Shown piece after piece: positions 7,752 to 14,786 of a stretch of 14,786 bases of DNA; positions within the stretch are counted from its first letter, which is position 1; each line of letters starts with the position of its first letter. The notes under the pieces are model-generated. The model had not been told where the DNA came from. It searched no databases and was given only the letters and a program-made list of their open reading frames with translations. This DNA is from an uncultured Gammaproteobacteria bacterium (GTDB taxonomy: Bacteria > Pseudomonadota > Gammaproteobacteria > Coxiellales > Coxiellaceae), in the NCBI GenBank assembly GCA_903870185.1, contig CAIQCE010000184.1, positions 1-14,786 of the forward strand, read 5' to 3'. A program made the position numbers and the translations under genes.

Positions 7752-7767
7752 ATTTACGAACCGTCCT

Positions 7768-7785
7768 AAAAATGCCTGAGAGGCA
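7768..7785 (-). terminator. Weak intrinsic terminator or attenuator between mreB and mreC
   Basis: On the minus strand TGCCT-CTC-AGGCA (7785-7773) forms a 5-bp stem with a 3-base loop, followed at once by five T residues (7772-7768). The stem is short, so read-through is expected. It lies 20 bases after the mreB stop and could make mreB message more abundant than mreCD, as is known for other mre operons. Confidence 0.4.
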
Positions 7786-7805
7786 ATAAGGCAAAAGAGC
7801 AATTT

Positions 7806-8861
7806 CTAATCCCTAGATAAGAAGGTCTCACCTATCGCCTTCATCAACCCCAAGGCCCGTCCGCCTCCTCTCGCCACACATGTGAGAGGATCATCTGCAA
7901 TAATCACTGGCAAACCGGTCTCTTCCATCAATAAACGGTCGAGATCCTTGAGCAGAGCTCCACCACCGGTCAGGACCATGCCTTTTTCAGCAATATCAGC
8001 GGCTAATTCAGGTGGGGCTTGTTCCAGAGCGGCACGAACTGCACCTACAATCCCAGATAACGGCTCTTGCAAGGCTTCTAAAATCTCATTGGTATTGATG
8101 ATTAGACTACGAGGCACTCCTTCAGCCAAATTACGACCGCGAATTTCAATCTCAACCACTTCATTACTAGGAAAGGCAGTTCCAATCGTGTGCTTAATTC
8201 TTTCAGCAGTGCTTTCACCAATTAACATACCGTAATTTCTTCGAACGTAATTGATGATAGCTTCATCAAAACGATCCCCTCCGATCCTAACGGACTCAGC
8301 ATAAACAATTCCACTTAGAGAAATAATCGCCACTTCAGTCGTACCACCACCAATATCAACCACCATAGAACCTGTAGCTTGTTCAATAGGCAGGCCAGCT
8401 CCAATAGCAGCCGCCATTGGCTCATCGATCAAGAAAACTTCTCGAGCCCCTGCACTTAAAGCGGATTCTTTAATGGCTCTACGCTCTACTTGAGTAGCTC
8501 CAGAAGGAACACAAACTAAAACTCGTGGACTTGGACGTAAAAATTTATTTTTATGAACAATCGAAATAAAATGCTGCAGCATTTTCTGAGCCACATGGAA
8601 ATCAGCGATCACACCATCTTTTAAAGGACGAATCACATCGATATTGGCTGGCGTACGTCCTAACATACGTTTTGCCTCCATCCCTACAGCTACCACTCTA
8701 CTTTGGCCTGCTACAGATTCCCTGTATACGGCCACTACTGTGGGTTCATTGACTTTGATTTCAAACTGACCGTCTCCCACACTGACACAAACAATAGTAT
8801 TCGCCGTTCCAAGATCGATTGCTATGTCATTTGAAAACATACCGCGCAAGCTTTTTAACAT
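7806..8861 (-). CDS. mreB: MreB, actin-like rod-shape protein
   Basis: The product is 351 aa (E. coli MreB is 347). This bacterial actin polymerises on the inner face of the cytoplasmic membrane and positions the peptidoglycan elongation machinery. The actin-fold ATP-binding motifs are all present: phosphate-1 DLGTANT at 16-22, phosphate-2 DIGGGTT at 169-175, and the adenosine motif TGGGALL at 298-304. The N-terminal MLKSLRGMFSNDIAIDLGTA matches the family, including the amphipathic membrane-binding end. I chose the ATG at 8861; a TTG two codons upstream (8867) is in frame, but AAGAGA stands 7 bases before the ATG. It is the first gene of the mre-yhdP-tldD cluster and has a 145-bp upstream spacer with room for a promoter. 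A weak terminator separates it from mreC. Confidence 0.98.
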   Translation of the reverse strand: MLKSLRGMFSNDIAIDLGTANTIVCVSVGDGQFEIKVNEPTVVAVYRESVAGQSRVVAVGMEAKRMLGRTPANIDVIRPLKDGVIADFHVAQKMLQHFISIVHKNKFLRPSPRVLVCVPSGATQVERRAIKESALSAGAREVFLIDEPMAAAIGAGLPIEQATGSMVVDIGGGTTEVAIISLSGIVYAESVRIGGDRFDEAIINYVRRNYGMLIGESTAERIKHTIGTAFPSNEVVEIEIRGRNLAEGVPRSLIINTNEILEALQEPLSGIVGAVRAALEQAPPELAADIAEKGMVLTGGGALLKDLDRLLMEETGLPVIIADDPLTCVARGGGRALGLMKAIGETFLSRD

Positions 8862-8877
8862 CTTCAATTCTCTTATA

Positions 8878-8915
8878 GTTTAAATTTTAAACAATGTTTT
8901 AGGCTTCCGCATCAA
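8878..8915 (-). promoter_or_regulatory. Possible mreB promoter with a GTTTAAA palindrome
   Basis: In the lpxK-mreB spacer the minus strand has TTGATG (8915-8910), then 18 bases, then TTTAAA (8891-8886), a poor sigma70 match. The -10 region sits inside a perfect 15-base palindrome, GTTTAAA-A-TTTAAAC (8878-8892), which could be an operator or simply AT-rich promoter DNA. The rest of the spacer (8862-9006) shows no gene or hairpin terminator. Confidence 0.25.
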
Positions 8916-9006
8916 TCCATACCCTGCCTGATTCGTTAACCTAATCCTTGGTACTTTCAACAGTCTACTTTAACCGATCTTATGGGGTAAAATCTAGAGC
9001 CTGCTT

Positions 9007-10008
9007 CTATTTACTTTTCTTCTTTCTGGCCAAGAAATCTTCAATCCTCTCAATGAAGGCATCCCCCAGCACGGGTCTAACTGAAAGACACCAATGGCGA
9101 GCATCAGCAAACTGCCTGCATTTCACTGCATCCTTTGAGGTCATTATGATAGGGAAATCTTTAAAATCGATATCCGAAATACAAAAATCATAATGGTCTT
9201 CATAAGCATGAGGAATGACATGAAACCCTAACTTCCTGAGTAATTCGAAAAAATGTTCCGGGCAACCAATACCTGCAACAGCATGTACAGTCAAAGGCTC
9301 CTTTAAAGGAAAAGACCATTGAATGGTAGAATCTTGAAGATTATAAAGTTCATGAACCTCCATTCGCATAGGCAACTCACCTTCCTTAGCCTCCCCTCCG
9401 TTAACCAAGATACAATCGACTTTTTTTAAACGCGAAGCCCCCTCACGCAATGGACCTGCGGGCAAATAAAAACCATTACCCAAGCGACGAATTCCATCTA
9501 TGACTGCTATTTCCAAATCTCTTCCTAATGCGTAATGTTGCAATCCATCATCACTAATAATTAAATCACAGTCGAATTCTTTTAAAAGATGTTTAGCCGC
9601 TAAGACTCGATCAGATCCCACCACCATAGGTAAAGCAGTTTGTTGAACTAGCATTAAAGGCTCATCTCCAACCTCACTAGGATTTGAAGAAATGGTAACA
9701 ACCTTAGACTTACAATTAATTTTGCCGCCATAACCACGACTGATCAAACCTACCTTATAACCTTTTCCTTTCAGTAGTTGAGCCAAATAAGCGACCAAGG
9801 GCGATTTACCTGTCCCTCCGACCGTTATATTCCCCACTATGATCACGGGCACAGGCAAATTATGGATTTCCATAAATCCCAAGCGATAACAACAACGCCT
9901 CAATTTTACTACCATGGCATACAAAATTGAAAAGGGAGCCAATATAAAGGTCAAAAGACTAGGAGGCTGATACCAAGAGCGAAGGCAATAGCCTTTAAAA
10001 TAATTCAT
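9007..10008 (-). CDS. lpxK: LpxK, tetraacyldisaccharide 4'-kinase
   Basis: The product is 333 aa, the usual length. LpxK phosphorylates the 4' position of the tetraacyldisaccharide 1-phosphate to give lipid IVA, the sixth step of lipid A synthesis, at the cytoplasmic face of the inner membrane. An N-terminal hydrophobic stretch at about 18-34 fits its membrane anchoring. The Walker A motif is VGGTGKSP at 63-70, followed by RGYGG at 91-95, GDEP at 114-117, and the hallmark SDDGLQH at 152-158. The C-terminal TSKDAVKC is the conserved TxKDAVK block. The ATG lies 6 bases after the msbA stop. The adjacent msbA encodes the flippase for the product of this pathway, the pairing also found in E. coli. 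Translation is probably coupled, as the ribosome site is weak. Confidence 0.97.
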   Translation of the reverse strand: MNYFKGYCLRSWYQPPSLLTFILAPFSILYAMVVKLRRCCYRLGFMEIHNLPVPVIIVGNITVGGTGKSPLVAYLAQLLKGKGYKVGLISRGYGGKINCKSKVVTISSNPSEVGDEPLMLVQQTALPMVVGSDRVLAAKHLLKEFDCDLIISDDGLQHYALGRDLEIAVIDGIRRLGNGFYLPAGPLREGASRLKKVDCILVNGGEAKEGELPMRMEVHELYNLQDSTIQWSFPLKEPLTVHAVAGIGCPEHFFELLRKLGFHVIPHAYEDHYDFCISDIDFKDFPIIMTSKDAVKCRQFADARHWCLSVRPVLGDAFIERIEDFLARKKKSK

Positions 10009-10014
10009 CCAACT

Positions 10015-11769
10015 TTAACCTTCTTGAAATTGCAAACGATAGAGGTCAGCATAGGCGCCATTAAGCTCCAATAATGCTTGATGAGTGCCTTGTTCCACTA
10101 TCCGACCTGAATCCAGTACTAAAATTTTATCAGCATTTTCTATAGTAGAAAGCCTATGAGCAATCACCAAGGTAGTTCGCTGTTTCATTAATTTTTCCAG
10201 AGCTGTTTGAATAAAGCGTTCTGAATGGCTGTCCAGCGCTGAAGTGGCCTCATCTAAAACCAATATCGGTGCATTCTTCAACAAAGCACGCGCAATGGAA
10301 ACGCGTTGTTTTTGTCCACCCGAAAGTAATACACCATTCTCACCAACCCAAGTGTCCAACCCTTCTGGGAATTGCTCGGTAAATTCAAGTACATTGGCAT
10401 CTCTCGCTGCAGCCTCTATAGCAGCACGACTCACACCTTCCAATCCATAAGCGATATTATTCGCGATGGTGTCGTTAAATAAGGTGGAATGCTGAGAAAC
10501 AAAAGCTAAATGATGACGCAAGTCCTTCAGCTGATAATCTCGAATATCAATCCCATCAATCTTAATAGCCCCATCTGATAACTCATAAAAACGAGCCAAT
10601 AAATTAACCATGGTGGTTTTACCGCCACCCGAACGACCTACAATGGCCACCGTTTTTCCTGGCTCAACTTCAAATTCAATATCATTTAAGATTTGAGCTG
10701 AAGAAGTCTCATAAGAAAAACTAACATTTTGATATTGAATACGGCCTTCCACGGATTTTATTTCGAGTGTGCCTGAATCATTTTCAACTTCTTCATCCAA
10801 TAAATCAAAAACACTGGCGGCACCTGCAATACCTTTTTGAAAAATCGATTGCATTCCCGACAATCGACTTACTGGACGTAGCAATCCAAACATGGCTGTA
10901 AGCAAAGAAGCAAAAGTTCCGGCAGAAATACCCTCTGAAGCTGCGGAATAGGATAGTAAAAAAATGGCTGGCAAAATTAAAAACATTTGTATCGTTGAAC
11001 TATTTAGGCTGTTAACGAGTGTGATTTTAAGATCTCGTCGACGATTAGAATTCGTCACCTCAGAAAATTTCCGCTCTTCCAACTCCTCTCCCCCATAAAG
11101 ACGAACTACCTTGTAGCATTCAATTGCCTCCTCAGCTACATGGGTGACATCCGCCATGGAATTTTGCACTCGATGCGCTAAGCGCCTTATTTTCTTAGAT
11201 CCGAAATAGACAATGGCCGATACAATAGGGACTATAACAATTAAAACTAACGTTAAACGCCAACTTAGTATAAACATGACGACGATCATGCCAATCAAAC
11301 TTGAGCCTTCTCGTAAGAAATTGATCACTACATTAGATGAGGCCTCAGAAACCTGGGACACATTATAAATCAAAGTAGAAAGCAAATAACCCGAGCTGTG
11401 TTTGTCATAAAATTTTGCAGGTAATATCATTAACTGCTTAAATAATTTTTGCCTTAAATCTCTTACCACGCTGCAAGACACTCGTGTAACAAAATAACTT
11501 GAACTTAAATTGGCACTCGATCTTACTAAATAAAGCAACACCAATAAGAGTGGAAGATGATCAATGAATGACATTTTTTTAGCAACAAACCCCTTATCAA
11601 TAATGGGTGCAATTAACCATGTGATACCAGAGTCAACCGCCGAAACTAAAAGGGTTGAAAAAATAGCAATCAAAAATATTTTCCAATACTGCGCTGTAAA
11701 TTTTAATAGTCTTAAATAAACTTGACCGCCTTTTAGTTCACGGCCAAAATTGCGATTAGATTCTTTCAT
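10015..11769 (-). CDS. msbA: MsbA, lipid A/LPS-core flippase, ABC exporter
   Basis: The product is 584 aa from the ATG at 11769 (E. coli MsbA is 582). MsbA is a homodimeric half-transporter that flips lipid A-core from the inner to the outer leaflet of the inner membrane. The N-terminal membrane domain has hydrophobic segments at about 30-52, 70-88, 150-170, 171-190, 258-276 and 284-300. The nucleotide-binding domain is complete: Walker A GRSGGGKT 378-385, Q-loop SQHSTLF, signature LSGGQKQR 482-489, Walker B ILVLDE 502-507, D-loop SALD, and switch His538 in AHRLST. A TTG two codons upstream (11775) is also in frame; neither start has a good Shine-Dalgarno. It begins about 24 bases after comEC ends, and lpxK begins 6 bases after it ends. 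A generic ABC exporter is the alternative, but the lpxK neighbour and the length favour MsbA. Confidence 0.95.
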   Translation of the reverse strand: MKESNRNFGRELKGGQVYLRLLKFTAQYWKIFLIAIFSTLLVSAVDSGITWLIAPIIDKGFVAKKMSFIDHLPLLLVLLYLVRSSANLSSSYFVTRVSCSVVRDLRQKLFKQLMILPAKFYDKHSSGYLLSTLIYNVSQVSEASSNVVINFLREGSSLIGMIVVMFILSWRLTLVLIVIVPIVSAIVYFGSKKIRRLAHRVQNSMADVTHVAEEAIECYKVVRLYGGEELEERKFSEVTNSNRRRDLKITLVNSLNSSTIQMFLILPAIFLLSYSAASEGISAGTFASLLTAMFGLLRPVSRLSGMQSIFQKGIAGAASVFDLLDEEVENDSGTLEIKSVEGRIQYQNVSFSYETSSAQILNDIEFEVEPGKTVAIVGRSGGGKTTMVNLLARFYELSDGAIKIDGIDIRDYQLKDLRHHLAFVSQHSTLFNDTIANNIAYGLEGVSRAAIEAAARDANVLEFTEQFPEGLDTWVGENGVLLSGGQKQRVSIARALLKNAPILVLDEATSALDSHSERFIQTALEKLMKQRTTLVIAHRLSTIENADKILVLDSGRIVEQGTHQALLELNGAYADLYRLQFQEG

Positions 11770-11793
11770 TCTCAAATTACCATTTTGTGATTA

Positions 11794-13953
11794 TCAATCT
11801 ATAGAGGTTGCTGTTTTAATCCTGATCAGACCATCTGGTTGGAAACGAAACTCCATCGCCCCCACCTCGGAAGAACGCAACATTTTAGCATGATACTCCT
11901 CATAACGGGATACTACTTTGGGATTTGGGAAGTGATATCGATTCAAATACCCCACTGAAAACAATACATAATGGGGCTTAATCTCTTTCAAAAAGGATTC
12001 GCTCGATGAACTGATACTACCGTGATGAGGCGCTACTATCAAAGTTGACCCTAATCCTGAACCCCATCTTTTAACCAGAGAATGCTCTCGTTGCTTCTCA
12101 ATATCGCCTGGTAATAATACCGAATTATGTCCTTGTGAAATCCTCAGCACACAAGAGCTATTATTGCCTTCATAAGACATACCTGGTGGAGGGGACAATA
12201 TCTCAAAATTAACCCCATCCCACTTCCAGTGTTGACCCTCTGCACATGCACGCGCTCCCAAATTAATAAATTTTTCGGGGATACTAGTGAATACAGCTTT
12301 CACCTCTAGAGCTCCTGCGATAGCAGCTGCACCACCGCTATGGTCATTGTCTCCATGACTAATCATCATTACGTCGATCGTTGAAATCCCTTGAGACTCT
12401 AAATATGGCACTACTACATCACGGCCAGAATCGACTATCCCTTGAAAACTAGGGCCCGTATCATAAACCATCACATGATGTGCTGTTCGGATGACTAATG
12501 ATAAACCCTGCCCCACATCCAGCAAAGTTAGATAAAATCCAGGAGCCGTAGGAGGCGATGGACGGTATAAAATCATGGTTACAAACCAAAGACATCCCAA
12601 GCATCGCCCGGGAAATCCTTTGGGCAGCAACAATAAGGCAGCACCAGCAATGGCTACTAATAAAGCCCAGGGAGCTTTTAATACTTCATGCCAAATAGCA
12701 AAAGAATAATTCGCGAGATATTCTAAAATAAACCACAAAGCCATCAATAATTTGGCTGTTAACCACAATATTCCATAAGCCACAGTCTCAGAAATACTCA
12801 AGCTAAAACAAGCTAGCAAGGACAGAGGCACAATCACCCAAGCCACCCAAGGAATGGCAATAAAATTGGCGATCCACATCATCCAAGAAAATTGCTTAAA
12901 ATAATACAAACTAATCGGTAATAAACCGATAAATATCCCCCATTGCATCGCCCACCATTGCTGCACATTGGAGCCCTTTTTCCATCGTCCATCCAACACA
13001 TAACAAAGGCATAAGACCGCACAAAAACTCAAACAAAAACTCGCGGAGAAAATCGCCCAAGGTTGCAGTATCACGATGACAATCCCCGCAATCGATAAAC
13101 GTCTCCACAAAGGCATTCCACGATTCCAAAATTGAGTGAGATTCAAGCAAAGAATCATGATCAAGGACCTCTGAGTGGGCCATGCAAATCCTGCCATTGC
13201 TGAATAAACCACTGCGAAAATCAAACTACCCACACCGCCCCAATAAGGTTTTGGAAATCTCAAAAACCAAGCAGCCGGCGCAAATTTGCTTAAAAATTTA
13301 AAAATACTAAATCCAACTGCTGCCATTAAGCCAATATGCAGACCTGAAATAGCAACCAAATGACTCGTCCCTGTACGCTGAAATACTTTCCATTGTTGAG
13401 GACTTAAATGTGTCGTAGAACCCACTGTCAGCGCGCTGATAATGGCAGCTTCCTCAGGAAACTTAATCAATAATTTTTCAATTCGTTCTTGAATATTTTG
13501 TCTGAATCTTAGCAAAGGATAGGCCGATGAATTGGCTGCACACCTAACAGATTCAGTTTTTTGCACTACATAACCCGAAGCTCTTAAACCTTGAAGCCAA
13601 AGATATCGAGTTCGATCCGGAACTCCAAAATTATGCAAACTATGCAAAGGTTTTAAGCGAACTGTGAACTGCCAACAATCTCCAGCCTCAAGCGGCAAGT
13701 GCTCATAAGAAACCAAACGAATTTGCGCATTGACTGACTGATCTTCAATGGTATTTAAATCTACTAAAAATGAAGAACCCATCGCAGTCGGTTGTGGGAG
13801 AGAAGCAATATTGCCGGTGATGACTAAAGATCGTTGATACTGATCAGGCGGCAAACGCCAACCCGAATATTGATGCCAAGCATAATTAATACCGGCAAGC
13901 GAGAGCCCTAATATAAGCAGTGCTATTGATCGAAATGAAGATGATTTCCACAT
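11794..13953 (-). CDS. comEC: ComEC/Rec2-type DNA uptake channel protein
   Basis: The full-length product is 719 aa (E. coli YcaI/ComEC is 754). ComEC carries single-stranded DNA across the inner membrane in natural transformation. The order is standard: an N-terminal DUF4131-like region (about 1-150, with an initial membrane helix), then a polytopic Competence domain (about 165-465) with the motif GTSHLVAISGLHIG at 195-208. A C-terminal metallo-beta-lactamase domain follows from about 474, beginning LTLLDVGQG, with HGDNDHSGG 533-541, PGDIE 615-619 and APHHGS 641-646. These metal ligands suggest a working nuclease domain. The start ATG at 13953 has GAGGG directly against it, which is too close for a normal ribosome site, and an in-frame TGA lies one codon before that. 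Initiation may therefore be weak. It heads the comEC-msbA-lpxK cluster, an arrangement also found in E. coli. Whether the cell is transformable cannot be told here, as no other competence genes are in view. Confidence 0.96.
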   Translation of the reverse strand: MWKSSSFRSIALLILGLSLAGINYAWHQYSGWRLPPDQYQRSLVITGNIASLPQPTAMGSSFLVDLNTIEDQSVNAQIRLVSYEHLPLEAGDCWQFTVRLKPLHSLHNFGVPDRTRYLWLQGLRASGYVVQKTESVRCAANSSAYPLLRFRQNIQERIEKLLIKFPEEAAIISALTVGSTTHLSPQQWKVFQRTGTSHLVAISGLHIGLMAAVGFSIFKFLSKFAPAAWFLRFPKPYWGGVGSLIFAVVYSAMAGFAWPTQRSLIMILCLNLTQFWNRGMPLWRRLSIAGIVIVILQPWAIFSASFCLSFCAVLCLCYVLDGRWKKGSNVQQWWAMQWGIFIGLLPISLYYFKQFSWMMWIANFIAIPWVAWVIVPLSLLACFSLSISETVAYGILWLTAKLLMALWFILEYLANYSFAIWHEVLKAPWALLVAIAGAALLLLPKGFPGRCLGCLWFVTMILYRPSPPTAPGFYLTLLDVGQGLSLVIRTAHHVMVYDTGPSFQGIVDSGRDVVVPYLESQGISTIDVMMISHGDNDHSGGAAAIAGALEVKAVFTSIPEKFINLGARACAEGQHWKWDGVNFEILSPPPGMSYEGNNSSCVLRISQGHNSVLLPGDIEKQREHSLVKRWGSGLGSTLIVAPHHGSISSSSESFLKEIKPHYVLFSVGYLNRYHFPNPKVVSRYEEYHAKMLRSSEVGAMEFRFQPDGLIRIKTATSID

Positions 13954-14000
13954 CCCTCAATATTAATCGAGTGATGGAAAAGAAGAGCCTAGTGAAAAGA

Positions 14001-14057
14001 ACGGGATTGGTGGGCACGCTATCGCTTTGCCCACCCTACCTATTAGATTGTCCCGTT
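14001..14057. repeat. Nested inverted repeat in the pnp-comEC spacer
   Basis: The outer arms are AACGGGA (14001-14007) and TCCCGTT (14051-14057). Nested inside are GGTGGGC (14010-14016) and GCCCACC (14030-14036), both pairs perfect. The inner hairpin plus its CCTAC flank has the form of a dispersed intergenic palindrome seen in many bacterial genomes. On the minus strand the outer arm is followed by CTTTTC, so the element could also slow or end transcription arriving from pnp, though it is not a clean intrinsic terminator. Confidence 0.6.
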
Positions 14058-14070
14058 GTAAAATCTAGAT

Positions 14071-14099
14071 GTTGGCCCGCGCTAACGCTTGGGACCAAC
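14071..14099. repeat. Imperfect hairpin, GTTGG...CCAAC type, in the pnp-comEC spacer
   Basis: GTTGGCCC (14071-14078) pairs with GGACCAAC (14092-14099) with one non-matching position. The interior, GCGCTAACGCTTG, contains a small GCG/CGC symmetry. The unit continues into CCTACAATG. The organisation parallels the neighbouring GGTGGGC...GCCCACC palindrome and the GTTGGGCT arms at 882-949, suggesting related intergenic elements. Confidence 0.45.
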
Positions 14100-14123
14100 C
14101 TACAATGCGACCAACCTACAATG
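14093..14123. repeat. Two direct copies of GACCAACCTACAATG, 16-base period
   Basis: GACCAACCTACAATG occurs at 14093-14107 and again at 14109-14123, separated by one base. A degraded third unit (ACCCTACAATTG, 14128-14139) follows. The copies lie just after the pnp stop in the message orientation. They look like tandem duplication of the end of the palindromic element. Confidence 0.65.
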
Positions 14124-14144
14124 ACATCACCCTACAATTGGTGA

Positions 14145-14786
14145 TTACTCAGCCGCAGGAGCCTCATCAACCGACTTCATGCTCAAACGAACACGACCTT
14201 GACGATCAATTTCAACTACCTTCACACGAACAACCTGACCTTCTTTCAGAACCTCATTGATATCTTCAACTCGCTCATCACGGATTTGTGAAATATGAAC
14301 CAATCCTTGACGACCTGGCAATACTGCCACGAATGCGCCAAAATCAGTCAATTTTACAATCGGACCTTCATAGATCTGACCCACTTCCACATCAGCTGTC
14401 AATTCTTTGATTCGACGAATCGCTTCAGCACTGTCATCCGAATTAACGGCAGCGACTTTAATAACTCCGTCATCGCTGATATCGATAGTACAACGAGTTG
14501 ATTCAGTCAATTCTCTAATGACTGCCCCACCCTTACCAATCACATCACGAATCTTTTCAGGATCAATTTTCAAAGTCACAATTCGAGGAGCATGTTCAGA
14601 GACTTCTTCTCGAGGTGTATCAATGGCTTGTTGCATAATATTTAAAATATGCAAACGCCCTTGTTTAGCTTGATCCAAAGCTTTTTGCATAATTTCACTG
14701 GTAATTCCATTGATCTTGATATCCATCTGCAATGCAGTCACACCCGAAGTGGTTCCCGCAACCTTAAAGTCCATATCACCTAGGTG
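14145..14786 (-). CDS. pnp: Polynucleotide phosphorylase, C-terminal part (runs off right edge)
   Basis: 213 codons are visible before the TAA at 14145; the start lies beyond the window. PNPase is the trimeric phosphorolytic 3'-5' exoribonuclease of the degradosome. The visible part begins with HLGDMDFKVAGT, the end of the second RNase PH core with its metal-binding aspartates, followed by QMDIKINGITSEIM. The KH domain lies at about residues 68-125 of the fragment, with IGKGGAVIREL. The S1 domain follows from about 134 (GQIYEGPIVKLTDFGAFVAV...GLVHISQI) to about 205. After S1 only a few residues remain (VDEAPAAE), shorter than the E. coli tail. The frame is open to the edge in agreement with the known family sequence, so an internal ATG at 14774 is not the start. 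The spacer to comEC is 191 bp and full of repeats, which suggests separate units. Confidence 0.97.
   Translation of the reverse strand, partial: HLGDMDFKVAGTTSGVTALQMDIKINGITSEIMQKALDQAKQGRLHILNIMQQAIDTPREEVSEHAPRIVTLKIDPEKIRDVIGKGGAVIRELTESTRCTIDISDDGVIKVAAVNSDDSAEAIRRIKELTADVEVGQIYEGPIVKLTDFGAFVAVLPGRQGLVHISQIRDERVEDINEVLKEGQVVRVKVVEIDRQGRVRLSMKSVDEAPAAE

Noticed and set aside
8987..8998. 12-mer GTAAAATCTAGA shared with 14058-14069, both in spacers
   Set aside because: Exact 12-mer pairs are expected by chance in a 15-kb window. The flanking bases differ, so a shared element is not supported.
12911..13183. Minus-strand 90-codon frame inside comEC
   Set aside because: It overlaps the conserved Competence domain in another frame and has no ribosome site or recognisable domain.
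13920..14260. Two plus-strand frames across the pnp-comEC spacer (13920-14144 and 14069-14260)
   Set aside because: They are made of repeat DNA and antisense pnp/comEC sequence, with no similarity I recognise.
1..14786. Possible undescribed defence, secretion or mobile system
   Set aside because: Every long frame with plausible coding character matches a core family. I found no integrase, transposase, toxin-antitoxin pair, CRISPR array, tRNA or rRNA.

Overview
The window reads as a core chromosomal segment of an AT-rich gammaproteobacterium. The basis is the protein families (YhdP, TldD, MreBCD, LpxK, MsbA, ComEC, PNPase) and two gene orders known from gammaproteobacteria: mreB-mreC-mreD-...-yhdP-tldD and comEC-msbA-lpxK. 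The low GC and the loss of genes between mreD and yhdP would fit a Legionellales/Coxiella-like lineage, but that placement is inference and cannot be settled by reading.

All nine genes lie on the minus strand, so the biological order runs right to left. From the right edge: the 3' part of pnp (KH and S1 domains), a 191-bp repeat-bearing spacer, then comEC-msbA-lpxK (DNA uptake, lipid A transport, lipid A 4'-kinase), tightly spaced. A 145-bp spacer carrying the presumed mreB promoter follows. Next come mreB, mreC, mreD, yhdP and tldD: mreC and mreD overlap by 4 bases, mreD and yhdP are 19 bases apart, and yhdP and tldD 5 bases apart. A second repeat-rich spacer of about 260 bp follows tldD. 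The left edge holds the N-terminal half of an MFS efflux-type transporter, cut by the window boundary.

Most of the genes act on the cell envelope. MreBCD organises the rod-shape peptidoglycan machinery, YhdP is an AsmA-like inner-membrane protein linked to phospholipid traffic to the outer membrane, and LpxK and MsbA make and flip lipid A. TldD is the metalloprotease half of TldD/TldE, and ComEC is the DNA-uptake channel.

I see no previously undescribed multi-gene system: no phage, toxin-antitoxin, CRISPR, secretion or defence cluster. The most notable points are smaller. The mreC reading frame appears to begin at an AUC codon behind a strong Shine-Dalgarno, with the family-typical N-terminus extending 17 codons upstream of the first conventional start. 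The two long spacers carry palindromic elements that share a CCAACCTA core, one of which touches the tldD stop codon. The mre and yhdP-tldD blocks are joined directly, without the maf and rng genes that lie between them in E. coli.
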